A stretch of DNA of 11,843 bases, taken from positions 1 to 11,843 of the forward strand of contig JAQGJO010000153.1 in NCBI GenBank assembly GCA_028290595.1. Direction: 5' to 3'. The notes beneath the pieces are model-generated. The model worked only from the letters and a program-made list of their open reading frames with translations. It did not search any database and was not told the DNA's origin. The DNA is from Hyphomicrobiales bacterium (lineage in GTDB: Bacteria > Pseudomonadota > Alphaproteobacteria > Rhizobiales > Beijerinckiaceae). Below are positions 1 to 7,084 of the stretch, piece after piece. How positions within the stretch are numbered: the stretch's first letter is position 1; every line of letters starts with the position of its first letter. A program made the translations under genes and the position numbers.

Positions 1-1833
1 GGCTTCGTCAAAAATCCATTCGCCAAGCGGAATGATCGCGCCGGTTCTTTCTGCAATCGGAATGAATGAAGAGGGAGGAACAAGCCCACGCAATGGATGG
101 TTCCAGCGCACCAGCGCCTCGAGCCCGTCGATTCGCCCGGTGGAAATGTCGACTTGCGGCTGATAGTAGAGTTCGAACTCTCCGCGCAGCGTGGCGCCAC
201 GCAGTTCCTCGCCGAGCCGCACGCGCTCGCGCGTTTGATCGGCGAGCTTGCTGTCGTGCAGGCGGATGCAGTTGCGTCCCTCTTCCTTGGCGCGGTAAAG
301 CGCCAGATCCGCCTCCGCCAGAGCGGATTCCGGTGTCGCCGGTTCCGCACTTGAATTCCAGATCCCGATGCTGGCAGCCACGAACAGCTCGTTGCTTCCG
401 ATGCGGAAGGGAGCGGCAAACGAAGCGAGGATGCGCGCCGCGAGCGCTTCGGCTGTTGCAACATCGCTGACGTTTCTCTGCAGGACGGCAAACTCGTCGC
501 CGCCGAGCCGGGCCGGCAGGTCATCGGCGCGAACGCTATCCCTGATGCGTACCGCAACCTGTTCCAGCAGCCTGTCGCCGAGCGTATGGCCAAGCGAATC
601 GTTGATGTCCTTGAAGTGATCGAGATCGATGTAGAGCACCGCAAAGGACCCATCGCCGGCTTTGCCATTCTCGAAGGCGAGCGCCATCTCGTCGAGAAAG
701 GCGCGCCGGTTCGCCAGATGCGTCAGCGTGTCCGTATAGGACAATGCGGTCGCAGCCTCATGGGCGCCGGCAAGTTGTGCCGTGTAGCGGTTCACCCTGT
801 GCATGAACACGACCACGATGCCCGTCAGCGCAAGACCGGCCAGCAGAATAGACCATCCAACGCTCGCAGACGGGAGATTGGTCGCGGTCGGCGTAGCGGC
901 CAGACGCCAGGTTGCATCGGCCATCCGCAGAACGCCCGACCAGACCGGTCCGGATTCCGGATCGGCTCTGCCGGGCAGCCATTCCGGCGGCGCCCCGTCG
1001 CGCCATGACTGAATGTGCATCGAATAGGTAGCCCGGTCGGACCCGGATTCGAAGACGAAGAGATCGACGGGCGTCGTCAGGCCGGCGACGATTCTCCGAA
1101 GCATGACCTCTGTCTGGAACACGCCCTGCACAAAGCCGATGAGTTCGCGGCGGCGCTGTTCCAGCGTGTCGTGTGGCGCGCCCGCGCGATATACCGGAAA
1201 GACCACGAAAAAGCCGCGCTTTTCGCCTTCGCCGGACTGCAGCACGAAGCTTTCGGAAGCTGCAGGCCGATCTTCGTCTCTGGCGCGTTCCAGCGGCCGC
1301 TGCCGTACACCTCCGTCCCGCAGGTCGAGGCCCAGAATGCGCGTGCGGTCGTTTTTGTCCGACGTGTAATAAACCGGGAAATACTCATCGCTTTCCGCCG
1401 CGGCGCTCAACGTGCCGTTTTTTGTCACGGTTCTGATCCGATAGCCGGCGACGCCGTCCTGCACCGCTTTGGATTCGTGCGCCTCGCGCTCGGCTCGCGT
1501 GACGCGCGGAAGCCAGGACATGCTCAGCATGGCCGGATGGCCCGCCAGTATCTGCAGCGCGAAATTCTCGAACTGGGTGCGCGTCACCCCATCGGGAGTG
1601 GCTGAAAACAAAGCCCGCACGGCCAGCATTTTTTCGAGATAGTCATTCATCCCGGTTTGGAGGACCAGGGCGACATTGCGTGCCCTGCCGCTGAATTCGA
1701 TCTCGGCGGCCCGATGTTCGCGGCGCTCCATCAGGAACCAGGTCGCAACCGACAAGCCGATCCCCAGGATCGCAATCACGGCGATGGGCAGCCGGGACCA
1801 GCGGTTCAGGAAGGGCATGCGACGTGTCGGCAC
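1..1833 (-). CDS. CHASE-GGDEF-EAL membrane cyclic-di-GMP protein (3' end cut by window edge)
   Basis: A bifunctional-type cyclic-di-GMP enzyme: GGDEF domains make c-di-GMP and EAL domains degrade it. Reading the minus strand gives an uninterrupted frame of 611 residues to the window edge. A first membrane helix lies at about residues 14-35. A roughly 290-residue periplasmic region resembles a CHASE sensor. A second helix is at about 326-344. The GGDEF domain carries an intact RLGGDEFAVL motif (residues 444-448, positions 504-490). An RxxD inhibitory site (RADD) sits five residues before GGDEF, so product inhibition is possible. The EAL domain starts with ELYYQPQV and EALVRWNHP (EAL at positions 120-112) and runs off the window, so its remaining catalytic residues cannot be judged. 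I chose the GTG at 1833-1831 because GGGAGGG (1844-1838) lies five bases upstream; an ATG at 1848 is possible but has no ribosome binding site. The CHASE ligand is unknown. Confidence 0.93.
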   Translation of the reverse strand, partial: MPTRRMPFLNRWSRLPIAVIAILGIGLSVATWFLMERREHRAAEIEFSGRARNVALVLQTGMNDYLEKMLAVRALFSATPDGVTRTQFENFALQILAGHPAMLSMSWLPRVTRAEREAHESKAVQDGVAGYRIRTVTKNGTLSAAAESDEYFPVYYTSDKNDRTRILGLDLRDGGVRQRPLERARDEDRPAASESFVLQSGEGEKRGFFVVFPVYRAGAPHDTLEQRRRELIGFVQGVFQTEVMLRRIVAGLTTPVDLFVFESGSDRATYSMHIQSWRDGAPPEWLPGRADPESGPVWSGVLRMADATWRLAATPTATNLPSASVGWSILLAGLALTGIVVVFMHRVNRYTAQLAGAHEAATALSYTDTLTHLANRRAFLDEMALAFENGKAGDGSFAVLYIDLDHFKDINDSLGHTLGDRLLEQVAVRIRDSVRADDLPARLGGDEFAVLQRNVSDVATAEALAARILASFAAPFRIGSNELFVAASIGIWNSSAEPATPESALAEADLALYRAKEEGRNCIRLHDSKLADQTRERVRLGEELRGATLRGEFELYYQPQVDISTGRIDGLEALVRWNHPLRGLVPPSSFIPIAERTGAIIPLGEWIFDEA

Positions 1834-1837
1834 GGTT

Positions 1838-1844
1838 CCCTCCC
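1838..1844 (-). promoter_or_regulatory. Ribosome binding site that decides the GTG start
   Basis: GGGAGGG on the minus strand lies 4 nt before the GTG at 1833-1831. The in-frame ATG codons at 1848 and 1818 lack any comparable purine run. This is why the GTG is preferred as the start of the CHASE-GGDEF-EAL gene. Confidence 0.6.
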
Positions 1845-1945
1845 GCATTGCGGTTCATACCGGTTACCGGAGGCCCCTGTGCCACCGAGGGCTTGGCCCA
1901 TCATCTGCCCACCCAGCAAGAGGCCGCTTGCCCACCGGAATGAGT

Positions 1946-1963
1946 GTACGATCTAGTACGATC
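1946..1963. repeat. Tandem 8-bp direct repeat, 10-bp period
   Basis: GTACGATC occurs at 1946-1953 and again at 1956-1963, separated by TA. The copies are one helical turn apart, so a protein could contact both on the same face of the DNA. The repeat lies about 110 bp upstream of the c-di-GMP gene start and about 120 bp upstream of the rpmI promoter. It could be an operator for the minus-strand gene. Its function is inferred from position only. Confidence 0.4.
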
Positions 1964-2023
1964 AACCAAGGATAGCGCTTTGCAGGCCATTAAAAATACA
2001 GGCGCCGGCGCAATGATTTGCAA

Positions 2024-2038
2024 CTTGGTAACCAAAGT
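2024..2038. promoter_or_regulatory. Palindrome, possible regulator binding site
   Basis: The core TTGGT-A-ACCAA (2025-2035) is a perfect inverted repeat with a one-base centre. With one extra A in the right arm, the symmetry extends to ACTTGGT/ACCAAAGT. It lies between the divergent c-di-GMP gene and the rpmI promoter and is embedded in relatively AT-rich sequence. I cannot assign a regulator, and chance occurrence is possible. Confidence 0.3.
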
Positions 2039-2085
2039 ACAACCAGCGACGTTTGGCGGCTGTCGGCCGGTTGTCACCTCGCCCC

Positions 2086-2114
2086 TTGCTTTTCTTGCCC
2101 GTTTCCCCTTATAA
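2086..2114 (+). promoter_or_regulatory. Sigma-70-like promoter for rpmI-rplT-pheST
   Basis: TTGCTT (2086-2091) and TTATAA (2109-2114) are separated by exactly 17 bp in a T- and C-rich stretch. This is the best vegetative promoter match in the 425-bp intergenic region. Transcription would start near 2120-2122, giving a 5' leader of about 138 nt before rpmI. No other good pair was seen nearer to the gene. Confidence 0.6.
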
Positions 2115-2124
2115 GCCCGGCTCT

Positions 2125-2165
2125 GAACCGCCCGGCCAGTAAAGGGCTGCCGTGGCGGTTCTTTT
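2125..2165 (+). promoter_or_regulatory. 5'-terminal leader hairpin followed by a U-run (attenuator-like)
   Basis: GAACCGCC (2125-2132) pairs perfectly with GGCGGTTC (2154-2161). CGGC (2133-2136) pairs with GCCG (2149-2152), leaving only T2153 bulged, which gives 12 base pairs around a 12-nt loop. TTTT follows at 2162-2165. This has the form of an intrinsic terminator, but it sits only a few bases after the predicted transcription start, so it would be an attenuator or a 5' stabilising hairpin. No plus-strand gene upstream needs a terminator here. Confidence 0.5.
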
Positions 2166-2183
2166 CGCTCATTCCGATGCGAA

Positions 2184-2223
2184 CCGGTGAAACCGCCTCT
2201 GGCGGGTCTGCCGGCTGATTTTT
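2184..2223 (+). promoter_or_regulatory. Second leader hairpin with U-run before rpmI
   Basis: CCGCC (2193-2197) pairs with GGCGG (2201-2205) over a TCT loop. An outer CCGG (2184-2187) can pair with CCGG (2211-2214), and TTTTT follows at 2219-2223. The stem is weaker than the first leader hairpin and has a 5x5 internal loop. Its left arm is part of AACCGCC (2191-2197), a second copy of the sequence in the first hairpin's left arm. The strand at 2154-2160 could therefore pair here instead, disrupting both hairpins. Confidence 0.35.
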
Positions 2224-2258
2224 CCAATTAGGGGCGTTTTAAGTCCCAGGAGAGCAAA

Positions 2259-2459
2259 ATGCCCAAGTTGAAGACCAAATCGGGCGCTAAAAAGCGCTTT
2301 AAAATCACCGGCTCCGGCAAGGTGGTCTATGCCCAGAGTGGTAAGCGCCACGGCATGATCAAGCGCACCAACAAGCAGATCCGGAACCTGCGCGGCACGG
2401 CGGTCCTGTTCAAGACCGACGGGGACAACATCAAGAAGTACTTCTTGCCGAACGGCTGA
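2259..2459 (+). CDS. rpmI: 50S ribosomal protein L35
   Basis: L35 is a small, very basic protein of the large ribosomal subunit. The 66 residues match the usual family length, and the start [15 protein letters not shown] is the L35 family signature. The C-terminal half has the expected [12 protein letters not shown] and a terminal KKYFLPNG. A good ribosome binding site, AGGAG at 2248-2252, lies 6 nt before the ATG. It is the first gene of rpmI-rplT-pheS-pheT. infC, which precedes rpmI in E. coli, is not adjacent; instead a divergent c-di-GMP gene and a long leader lie upstream. In E. coli the rpmI leader is the target of L20 feedback; whether that holds here is unknown. Confidence 0.98.
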   Translation: MPKLKTKSGAKKRFKITGSGKVVYAQSGKRHGMIKRTNKQIRNLRGTAVLFKTDGDNIKKYFLPNG

Positions 2460-2496
2460 GGCCGCTCTGTCCCAAATCCCACCGCAGTTTCCAAAC

Positions 2497-2517
2497 GATT
2501 TTCCTGAAGTGAAAATC
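2497..2517 (+). promoter_or_regulatory. AU-rich hairpin in the rpmI-rplT spacer
   Basis: GATTTTC (2497-2503) and GAAAATC (2511-2517) form a perfect 7-bp stem with a 7-nt loop. It lies 15 nt before the rplT ribosome binding site. It could be an mRNA processing or translation-control element, or an L20 contact site. It lacks the GC-rich stem of a terminator. Confidence 0.35.
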
Positions 2518-2543
2518 TGATCTGATTATTTAGGAGTTATGCC

Positions 2544-2924
2544 ATGGCTCGCGTCAAACGGGGCGTTACGTCCCATGCCAAGCACAAGAAGACCCTCGAT
2601 GCGGCGAAAGGCTTTCGTGGCCGCCGCAAGAACACCATCCGCGCCGCCAAGGCTGCCGTCGACAAGTCGATGCAGTACGCCTACCGCGACCGCAAGAACA
2701 AGAAGCGCACGTTCCGCGCCTTGTGGATCCAGCGCGTCAACGCCGCTGTGCGTGAACTCGGCCTGACCTACAGCCGATTTATCGCCGGCCTCGCATTGGC
2801 GGGCATCCAGATCGACCGCAAGGTTCTGTCCGAAATGGCCATTCACGAACCGGCAGCCTTCAAGGCCATCGTCGAACAGGTCAAGGCAGCGATGCCGCCG
2901 GAACCGCAGAAGCAAGCGGCGTGA
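2544..2924 (+). CDS. rplT: 50S ribosomal protein L20
   Basis: L20 binds 23S rRNA early in large-subunit assembly. The 126-residue product starts [16 protein letters not shown], with the typical long basic N-terminal extension. The globular domain follows from about residue 60 ([14 protein letters not shown], then the segment around [20 protein letters not shown]). The tail, with alternating Ala, Pro, Gln and Lys, runs several residues past the roughly 118 of E. coli L20, as is common in alphaproteobacteria. AGGAG at 2532-2536 lies 7 nt upstream of the ATG; an out-of-frame ATG at 2539 is not used. It follows rpmI by 84 nt in the same operon. In E. coli and Firmicutes L20 represses its own operon through the mRNA leader. 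Confidence 0.98.
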   Translation: MARVKRGVTSHAKHKKTLDAAKGFRGRRKNTIRAAKAAVDKSMQYAYRDRKNKKRTFRALWIQRVNAAVRELGLTYSRFIAGLALAGIQIDRKVLSEMAIHEPAAFKAIVEQVKAAMPPEPQKQAA

Positions 2925-2931
2925 TCTGAGC

Positions 2932-2951
2932 GGACGGCGTTCGCGCCGTCC
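2932..2951 (+). terminator. Perfect TTCG-tetraloop hairpin between rplT and pheS
   Basis: GGACGGCG (2932-2939) and CGCCGTCC (2944-2951) form a perfect 8-bp GC-rich stem closed by a TTCG loop, just after the rplT stop. Only a short TTT (2959-2961) follows, so termination would be partial at best. It could set ribosomal-protein expression above pheST or protect the 3' end of an rpmI-rplT mRNA. The rest of the 147-nt spacer shows no Phe-rich leader peptide like E. coli pheM. Confidence 0.5.
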
Positions 2952-3071
2952 TCCGTCCTTTCGAGGCCAGTTCCAAAGCGCAGACGGTCTGCGCCAGGAA
3001 ACGCGTGCGGCCCGGAGGTCGACCCCCTCGCGCCGCATGGAACATCAGGTTTCATTCATAGGCGCGGGAAC

Positions 3072-4154
3072 ATGTCCGACCTTCTCACTCTCGAATCTTC
3101 GACTCTTGCCGATATCGCTGGCGCTGCCGATGAAGCGCAGCTTGAAAACGTGCGCGTTGCGGCGCTCGGCAAGAAGGGCTCCATCTCCGCCCTGCTGGCG
3201 ACGCTCGGCAAAATGTCGCCCGAAGACCGCAAGACAGCGGGCGCCGCCATCAACGCGCTGAAGGACAAAGTCGGCGAAGCGCTGAATGCGCGCCGCACGA
3301 TCCTGAAAGACGCGGCGCTCGAAGCCCGCCTTGTGTCGGAAACCGTCGATGTCACTCTGCCGGTGCGCGATGCGGCGAGCGAGACCGGCCGCATCCATCC
3401 CATCAGCCAGGTGATGGACGAGTTGACGGCGATCTTCGCCGACATGGGCTTCTCGATCGCCGAAGGTCCGGACATCGAGAGCGACGATTACAATTTCACC
3501 AAGCTGAATTTCCCCACCGGCCATCCGGCGCGCGAAATGCACGACACGTTCTTCTTCCAGCCCGACGCCAATGGCGAACGCAAGCTGCTGCGCACGCATT
3601 CGTCGCCGGTGCAGTTGCGCACCATGCTGTCGACGCAGCCGCCGATCCGCGTCATCTGCCCCGGCCGCACTTATCGCAACGACAGCGACCAGACGCACAC
3701 GCCGATGTTCCATCAGGTCGAAGGCCTCGTCATCGACAAGGGCGCGCACCTCGGCCATCTGAAGTGGGTGCTGGAGGAATTCTGCAAGGCCTTCTTCGAA
3801 GTGCCGAACGTCAAGATGCGCTTCCGTCCGTCGTTCTTCCCGTTCACCGAACCGTCGATGGAAGTCGATATTCAGTGCCGGCGTTCGGGCGGTGAAATCC
3901 GCTTCGGCGAAGGCGAGGACTGGCTCGAGATTCTCGGCTGCGGCATGGTGCATCCCAATGTGCTGTGCAATTGCGGCGTCGATCCCGATGTCTACCAGGG
4001 ATTCGCCTGGGGCATGGGCATCGATCGCATCGCCATGCTGAAATACGGCATGCCCGACCTCCGGCCCTTCTTCGAAGGCGATGTGCGCTGGCTGTCGCAC
4101 TACGGGTTCAAGCCGCTCGACATGCCGAGCCTGGCCGGCGGCCTGAGCGCTTAA
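3072..4154 (+). CDS. pheS: Phenylalanyl-tRNA synthetase alpha subunit
   Basis: PheS is the catalytic subunit of the (alpha-beta)2 enzyme that charges tRNA-Phe in the cytoplasm. The first 100 or so residues form the coiled-coil arm that contacts tRNA. The class II core follows: HPISQVMDE and the [11 protein letters not shown] region (motif 1 zone), [20 protein letters not shown] (motif 2, from residue 199) and [13 protein letters not shown] (motif 3, from residue 314). The alanine in GFAWGMG (A312) matches the E. coli Ala294 position that fixes the size of the phenylalanine pocket, so normal specificity is expected. At 360 residues the protein is somewhat longer than the E. coli subunit (about 327). 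The ribosome binding site is weak (GCGGGAA before the ATG). pheT follows 11 nt after the stop. Confidence 0.98.
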   Translation: MSDLLTLESSTLADIAGAADEAQLENVRVAALGKKGSISALLATLGKMSPEDRKTAGAAINALKDKVGEALNARRTILKDAALEARLVSETVDVTLPVRDAASETGRIHPISQVMDELTAIFADMGFSIAEGPDIESDDYNFTKLNFPTGHPAREMHDTFFFQPDANGERKLLRTHSSPVQLRTMLSTQPPIRVICPGRTYRNDSDQTHTPMFHQVEGLVIDKGAHLGHLKWVLEEFCKAFFEVPNVKMRFRPSFFPFTEPSMEVDIQCRRSGGEIRFGEGEDWLEILGCGMVHPNVLCNCGVDPDVYQGFAWGMGIDRIAMLKYGMPDLRPFFEGDVRWLSHYGFKPLDMPSLAGGLSA

Positions 4155-4165
4155 AGGAAGCCAAG

Positions 4166-6598
4166 ATGAAATTCACCCTATCCTGGCTCAAGGATCATCT
4201 CGAGACCGAGGCCGCGCTCGACGAAATCGTCGAGACGCTGACGCGCATCGGCCTTGAGGTCGAGCATGTCGTCGACCCGGCGCAGAAGCTCAAAGACTTC
4301 ACCATCGCCTATGTCATCGAGGCGAAGCAGCATCCTAATGCGGATCGTCTAAGAGTCTGCATGGTCGACACCGGTTCTGGCACGCCGGTGCAGGTCGTCT
4401 GCGGCGCGCCCAATGCGCGCACCGGCATGAAGAGTGTGTTCTCGCCGCCGGGCACATATATTCCCGGTAAGGACATGACGCTCGGCAAGGGCGTCATTCG
4501 CGGCGTCGAATCCAACGGCATGCTGTGCTCGGCGGCCGAGCTGCAATTGTCGAACGACCATGACGGTATTATCGATCTGCCCGACGATGCGCCGCTTGGC
4601 GCGCGCTATGTCGATTATGCGGCGCTCAGCGATCCGGTGATCGAAATCAATCTCACACCGAACCGGCCTGACGCCACCGGCGTGCACGGCATCGCGCGCG
4701 ATCTCGCCGCCGCCGGTCTCGGCACGTTAAAGGATCATGCGATCAAGCCTGCCGTTGGCGGCTTCGCCTGTCCTGTCGACGTAAAGCTCGACTTCGCGCT
4801 CGAAGACAAGCATCTCGCGCCGCTGTTCGCTTTGCGTCTCGTACGCGGCGTCAAGAATGGCTCCTCGCCGGACTGGATGCAGAAGCGGCTGAAGTCTATC
4901 GGCCTGCGGCCGATCAATGCGCTGGTCGATATCACCAATTATGTGACCTTTGATCGCGGCCGGCCGCTGCATGTGTTCGACGCGAAGAAAGTCAGCGGCG
5001 ATCTCATCGTGCGCCGCGCCAGGGATGGCGAACAGGTGCTGGCGCTCGACGGCAAGACCTATGCGCTGAAGTCCGACACTGTCGTCATCGCCGACAACAA
5101 CGGCGTCGAATCCATCGCCGGCATCATGGGCGGCGAACATTCCGGCTGCGATGAAGCTACGACCGACGCGCTGATCGAATCAGCGCTGTGGGATCCGATG
5201 AACATCGCCCGCTCCGGCCGCGATCTCGGCATCATCACTGATGCGCGCTATCGCTTCGAGCGCGGCGTCGATCCGGCGTTCTGCATTCCCGGCGCCGAGC
5301 TTGCCACCCATCTGGTGATCGAGCTGTGCGGCGGTGAACCGTCGCAGCTTGTCGTCGCCGGCGAACAGCCGAAGAGCGAGACGGCGATCGACTTTCCCTT
5401 GAGCGAAGTGAAGCGGCTGACCGGCCTCGAACTCGAACCCTCGGAGATGGTTCGCACGCTCGAAAAACTCGGGTTCGGCGTCCTTAGCCAGGCGACCAAT
5501 GCGGATCGTGTCATCGTCAACGTGCCGTCGTGGCGGCCCGATGTCGAAGGCAAGGCCGATATCACTGAGGAGATCGTGCGCATCGCCGGTGTCGACAGTG
5601 TGATGTCGACGCCGCTGCCGCGTCTCGATGCGGCGGTCGCCAAGCCGATCCTCACTCTGCTGCAGAAGCGCACGCGGCTTGCCCGTCGTGCGCTTGCCGC
5701 GCAGGGCCTGGTTGAAGCGGTGACATGGTCCTTCGTCAGCAAGGAACAGGCGCAAGGTTTTGGCGGCGGCCAGCCTGAACTGGCGCTCGCCAATCCGATC
5801 GCCGCCGATCTCTCCGACATGCGTCCGAGCCTGCTGCCTGGCCTGTTGAAGGCTGCGCAGCGCAATGCAGATCGCGGCCTTGGCGATGTGGCGCTGTTCG
5901 AGGTCGGCCAGGTCTTCAAGGGCGCCGGCGAGAAGGACCAGCGCATCACCGCCGCCGCGCTCCGGCGCGGCACGGCGAAGCCGCAGGGCGCCGGCCGTCA
6001 CTGGTCGGGCCGCTCAGGCGCTGTCGATGTATTCGACGCCAAGGCCGACGCCATGGCCATGCTGGCGGCGCTCGGCGTGCCGCTGGGCGGGCTGCATATC
6101 GTCTCCGGCGGCCCCGTGTGGCTGCATCCCGGCCGCTCCGGCACCATGCAATTCGGGCCGAAGAACATCATCGGCTGGTTTGGTGAATTTCATCCCCGCA
6201 CGCTCGAAATGCTCGATGTCGAGGGCCCGCTTTGCGGTTTTGAGATCGTCCTCGACGACCTGCCGGCGCCGCGCGCCAAGCCTACCAAGGTAAAGGCAAA
6301 GCTTGATATCTCTGAATTCATGCCGCTTGAACGTGATTTTGCCTTCGTTGTCGACCAGGGTGTCAAGGCCGCGGACATTCTGCGCGCCGTGCAATCCGCC
6401 GAGCGCAACATGATCGCGGCGGTCAATGTGTTCGACGTCTATCAGGGCGCCGGCATTCCCGAAGGCAAGAAATCGGTCGGCGTCGCCGTGACCTTGCAGC
6501 CGCGCGAAAAGACATTGACCGATGTAGAGATCGAGCAGATCGCCGGTAAGATCGTCGCGGAAGTGACGAAGAAGACCGGGGCGTCGTTGAGAGGCTAA
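4166..6598 (+). CDS. pheT: Phenylalanyl-tRNA synthetase beta subunit
   Basis: PheT partners PheS, binds tRNA-Phe and removes mischarged tyrosine. The 810 residues show the full family order. The N-terminal segment [13 protein letters not shown] is followed by an EMAP-like tRNA-binding domain (about 39-148, with [10 protein letters not shown] at 56-65). The B3/B4 editing domain follows (about 210-385, with [20 protein letters not shown] and GIMGGE). Then come the B5 domain (about 403-478), the inactive synthetase-like core, and a ferredoxin-fold anticodon-binding domain from about residue 716 ([12 protein letters not shown]). The frame stays open upstream to 3965 inside pheS. The ATG at 4166 is chosen because the family N-terminus begins there and AGGAAG (4155-4160) lies 5 nt before it. 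It is translationally close-coupled to pheS. Nothing is missing or broken. Confidence 0.98.
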   Translation: MKFTLSWLKDHLETEAALDEIVETLTRIGLEVEHVVDPAQKLKDFTIAYVIEAKQHPNADRLRVCMVDTGSGTPVQVVCGAPNARTGMKSVFSPPGTYIPGKDMTLGKGVIRGVESNGMLCSAAELQLSNDHDGIIDLPDDAPLGARYVDYAALSDPVIEINLTPNRPDATGVHGIARDLAAAGLGTLKDHAIKPAVGGFACPVDVKLDFALEDKHLAPLFALRLVRGVKNGSSPDWMQKRLKSIGLRPINALVDITNYVTFDRGRPLHVFDAKKVSGDLIVRRARDGEQVLALDGKTYALKSDTVVIADNNGVESIAGIMGGEHSGCDEATTDALIESALWDPMNIARSGRDLGIITDARYRFERGVDPAFCIPGAELATHLVIELCGGEPSQLVVAGEQPKSETAIDFPLSEVKRLTGLELEPSEMVRTLEKLGFGVLSQATNADRVIVNVPSWRPDVEGKADITEEIVRIAGVDSVMSTPLPRLDAAVAKPILTLLQKRTRLARRALAAQGLVEAVTWSFVSKEQAQGFGGGQPELALANPIAADLSDMRPSLLPGLLKAAQRNADRGLGDVALFEVGQVFKGAGEKDQRITAAALRRGTAKPQGAGRHWSGRSGAVDVFDAKADAMAMLAALGVPLGGLHIVSGGPVWLHPGRSGTMQFGPKNIIGWFGEFHPRTLEMLDVEGPLCGFEIVLDDLPAPRAKPTKVKAKLDISEFMPLERDFAFVVDQGVKAADILRAVQSAERNMIAAVNVFDVYQGAGIPEGKKSVGVAVTLQPREKTLTDVEIEQIAGKIVAEVTKKTGASLRG

Positions 6599-6607
6599 GT
6601 TCGTCCA

Positions 6608-7072
6608 ATGCCCGCATTGCGCATGATCGCGGCCTGCCTGGTCAGCGTCGTCGTGTTGTCTGCCAACGAGACGATGGCGCAGAGCATCAAAGCTGCCAGC
6701 CTCGCCGATTGTGACAAGATCACCAACGACGACGCCTTCAACAAATGCCTCGCCTCGTTCGGCCCGCGCAAGGGCCAGCGCGCCGATCCCAACGATCCGA
6801 ACATTCCCGACGCCGACGATCCGCCGCCGGGCAAGCCGGCGCGTGAAGTGCCGCCGGAAGGCGGGACACCAAATCCAGCGGTAAAAGCGACCCAAGGTGC
6901 AGGTGCGACTCAAGGTGCAGGTCAAGCGGCGAGCCGAGGCGCGACACGCTCGCGTGGCACCGGCAAGAGCAGCCGTACCGCCACCATGCTCGGGCAGCAG
7001 GGCATCGTCGTCACGCCTTTGAGCGGCGGGCGTTATCGTTTCCATATCCCGATGCAACGCCGCCGCCGCTGA
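6608..7072 (+). CDS. Small exported proline-rich protein of unknown function
   Basis: I do not recognise a family. The 154 residues begin with a convincing signal peptide: hydrophobic core at about residues 6-18 (MIAACLVSVVVLS) and likely cleavage after TMA at residue 24. The predicted mature protein has only two cysteines, C35 and C47, in DCDKITNDDAFNKC, so a periplasmic disulfide is plausible. A low-complexity Asp/Pro-rich linker follows (about 58-92), then two ATQGAG repeats (94-105), a Ser/Arg/Thr-rich stretch and a compact end, GIVVTPLSGGRYRFHIPM followed by an RRRR tail. It starts 9 nt after the pheT stop and may be co-transcribed, although no clear ribosome binding site precedes the ATG; a second ATG at 6623 would shorten the signal peptide. 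Function cannot be inferred from pheT. The real-gene call rests on the signal peptide and codon pattern. Confidence 0.7.
   Translation: MPALRMIAACLVSVVVLSANETMAQSIKAASLADCDKITNDDAFNKCLASFGPRKGQRADPNDPNIPDADDPPPGKPAREVPPEGGTPNPAVKATQGAGATQGAGQAASRGATRSRGTGKSSRTATMLGQQGIVVTPLSGGRYRFHIPMQRRRR
6887..6922 (+). repeat. 18-bp tandem repeat inside the exported-protein gene
   Basis: Two adjacent 18-bp units (6887-6904 and 6905-6922) differ at one third-codon position and each encode ATQGAG. The near-identical DNA suggests recent duplication by slippage, so copy number may vary between strains. Confidence 0.85.
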
Positions 7073-7084
7073 GGGCGGACACGC

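Noticed and set aside
1834..2085. Possible c-di-GMP riboswitch upstream of the c-di-GMP gene
   Set aside because: I could not find the paired-helix arrangement or conserved loops of GEMM-type riboswitches in this stretch on either strand.
2177..2218. 13-codon reading frame (MRTGETASGGSAG) across the second leader hairpin, as a possible leader peptide
   Set aside because: No ribosome binding site precedes the ATG and there is no run of a regulatory amino acid, so coincidence is more likely.
1901..2227. 108-residue minus-strand frame in the intergenic region before rpmI
   Set aside because: Its composition looks random, it covers the promoter and leader of rpmI, and it has no recognisable domain.
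3037..3261. Short frame before and over the pheS start, considered as a pheM-like attenuator peptide
   Set aside because: It is not Phe-rich, continues deep into pheS in another frame, and is not followed by alternative terminator stems.
3045..4100. 351-residue open frame on the minus strand opposite pheS
   Set aside because: It lies wholly antisense to a certain gene, has the low-complexity His/Arg/Asp/Ala-rich composition typical of antisense frames in GC-rich DNA, and shows no recognisable domain.
5180..7057. Long minus-strand frames opposite pheT and the exported-protein gene (5180-6001 and 6014-7057)
   Set aside because: These are shadow frames from biased codon use; they have no motif and no sensible ribosome binding site, and pheT is certain on the other strand.
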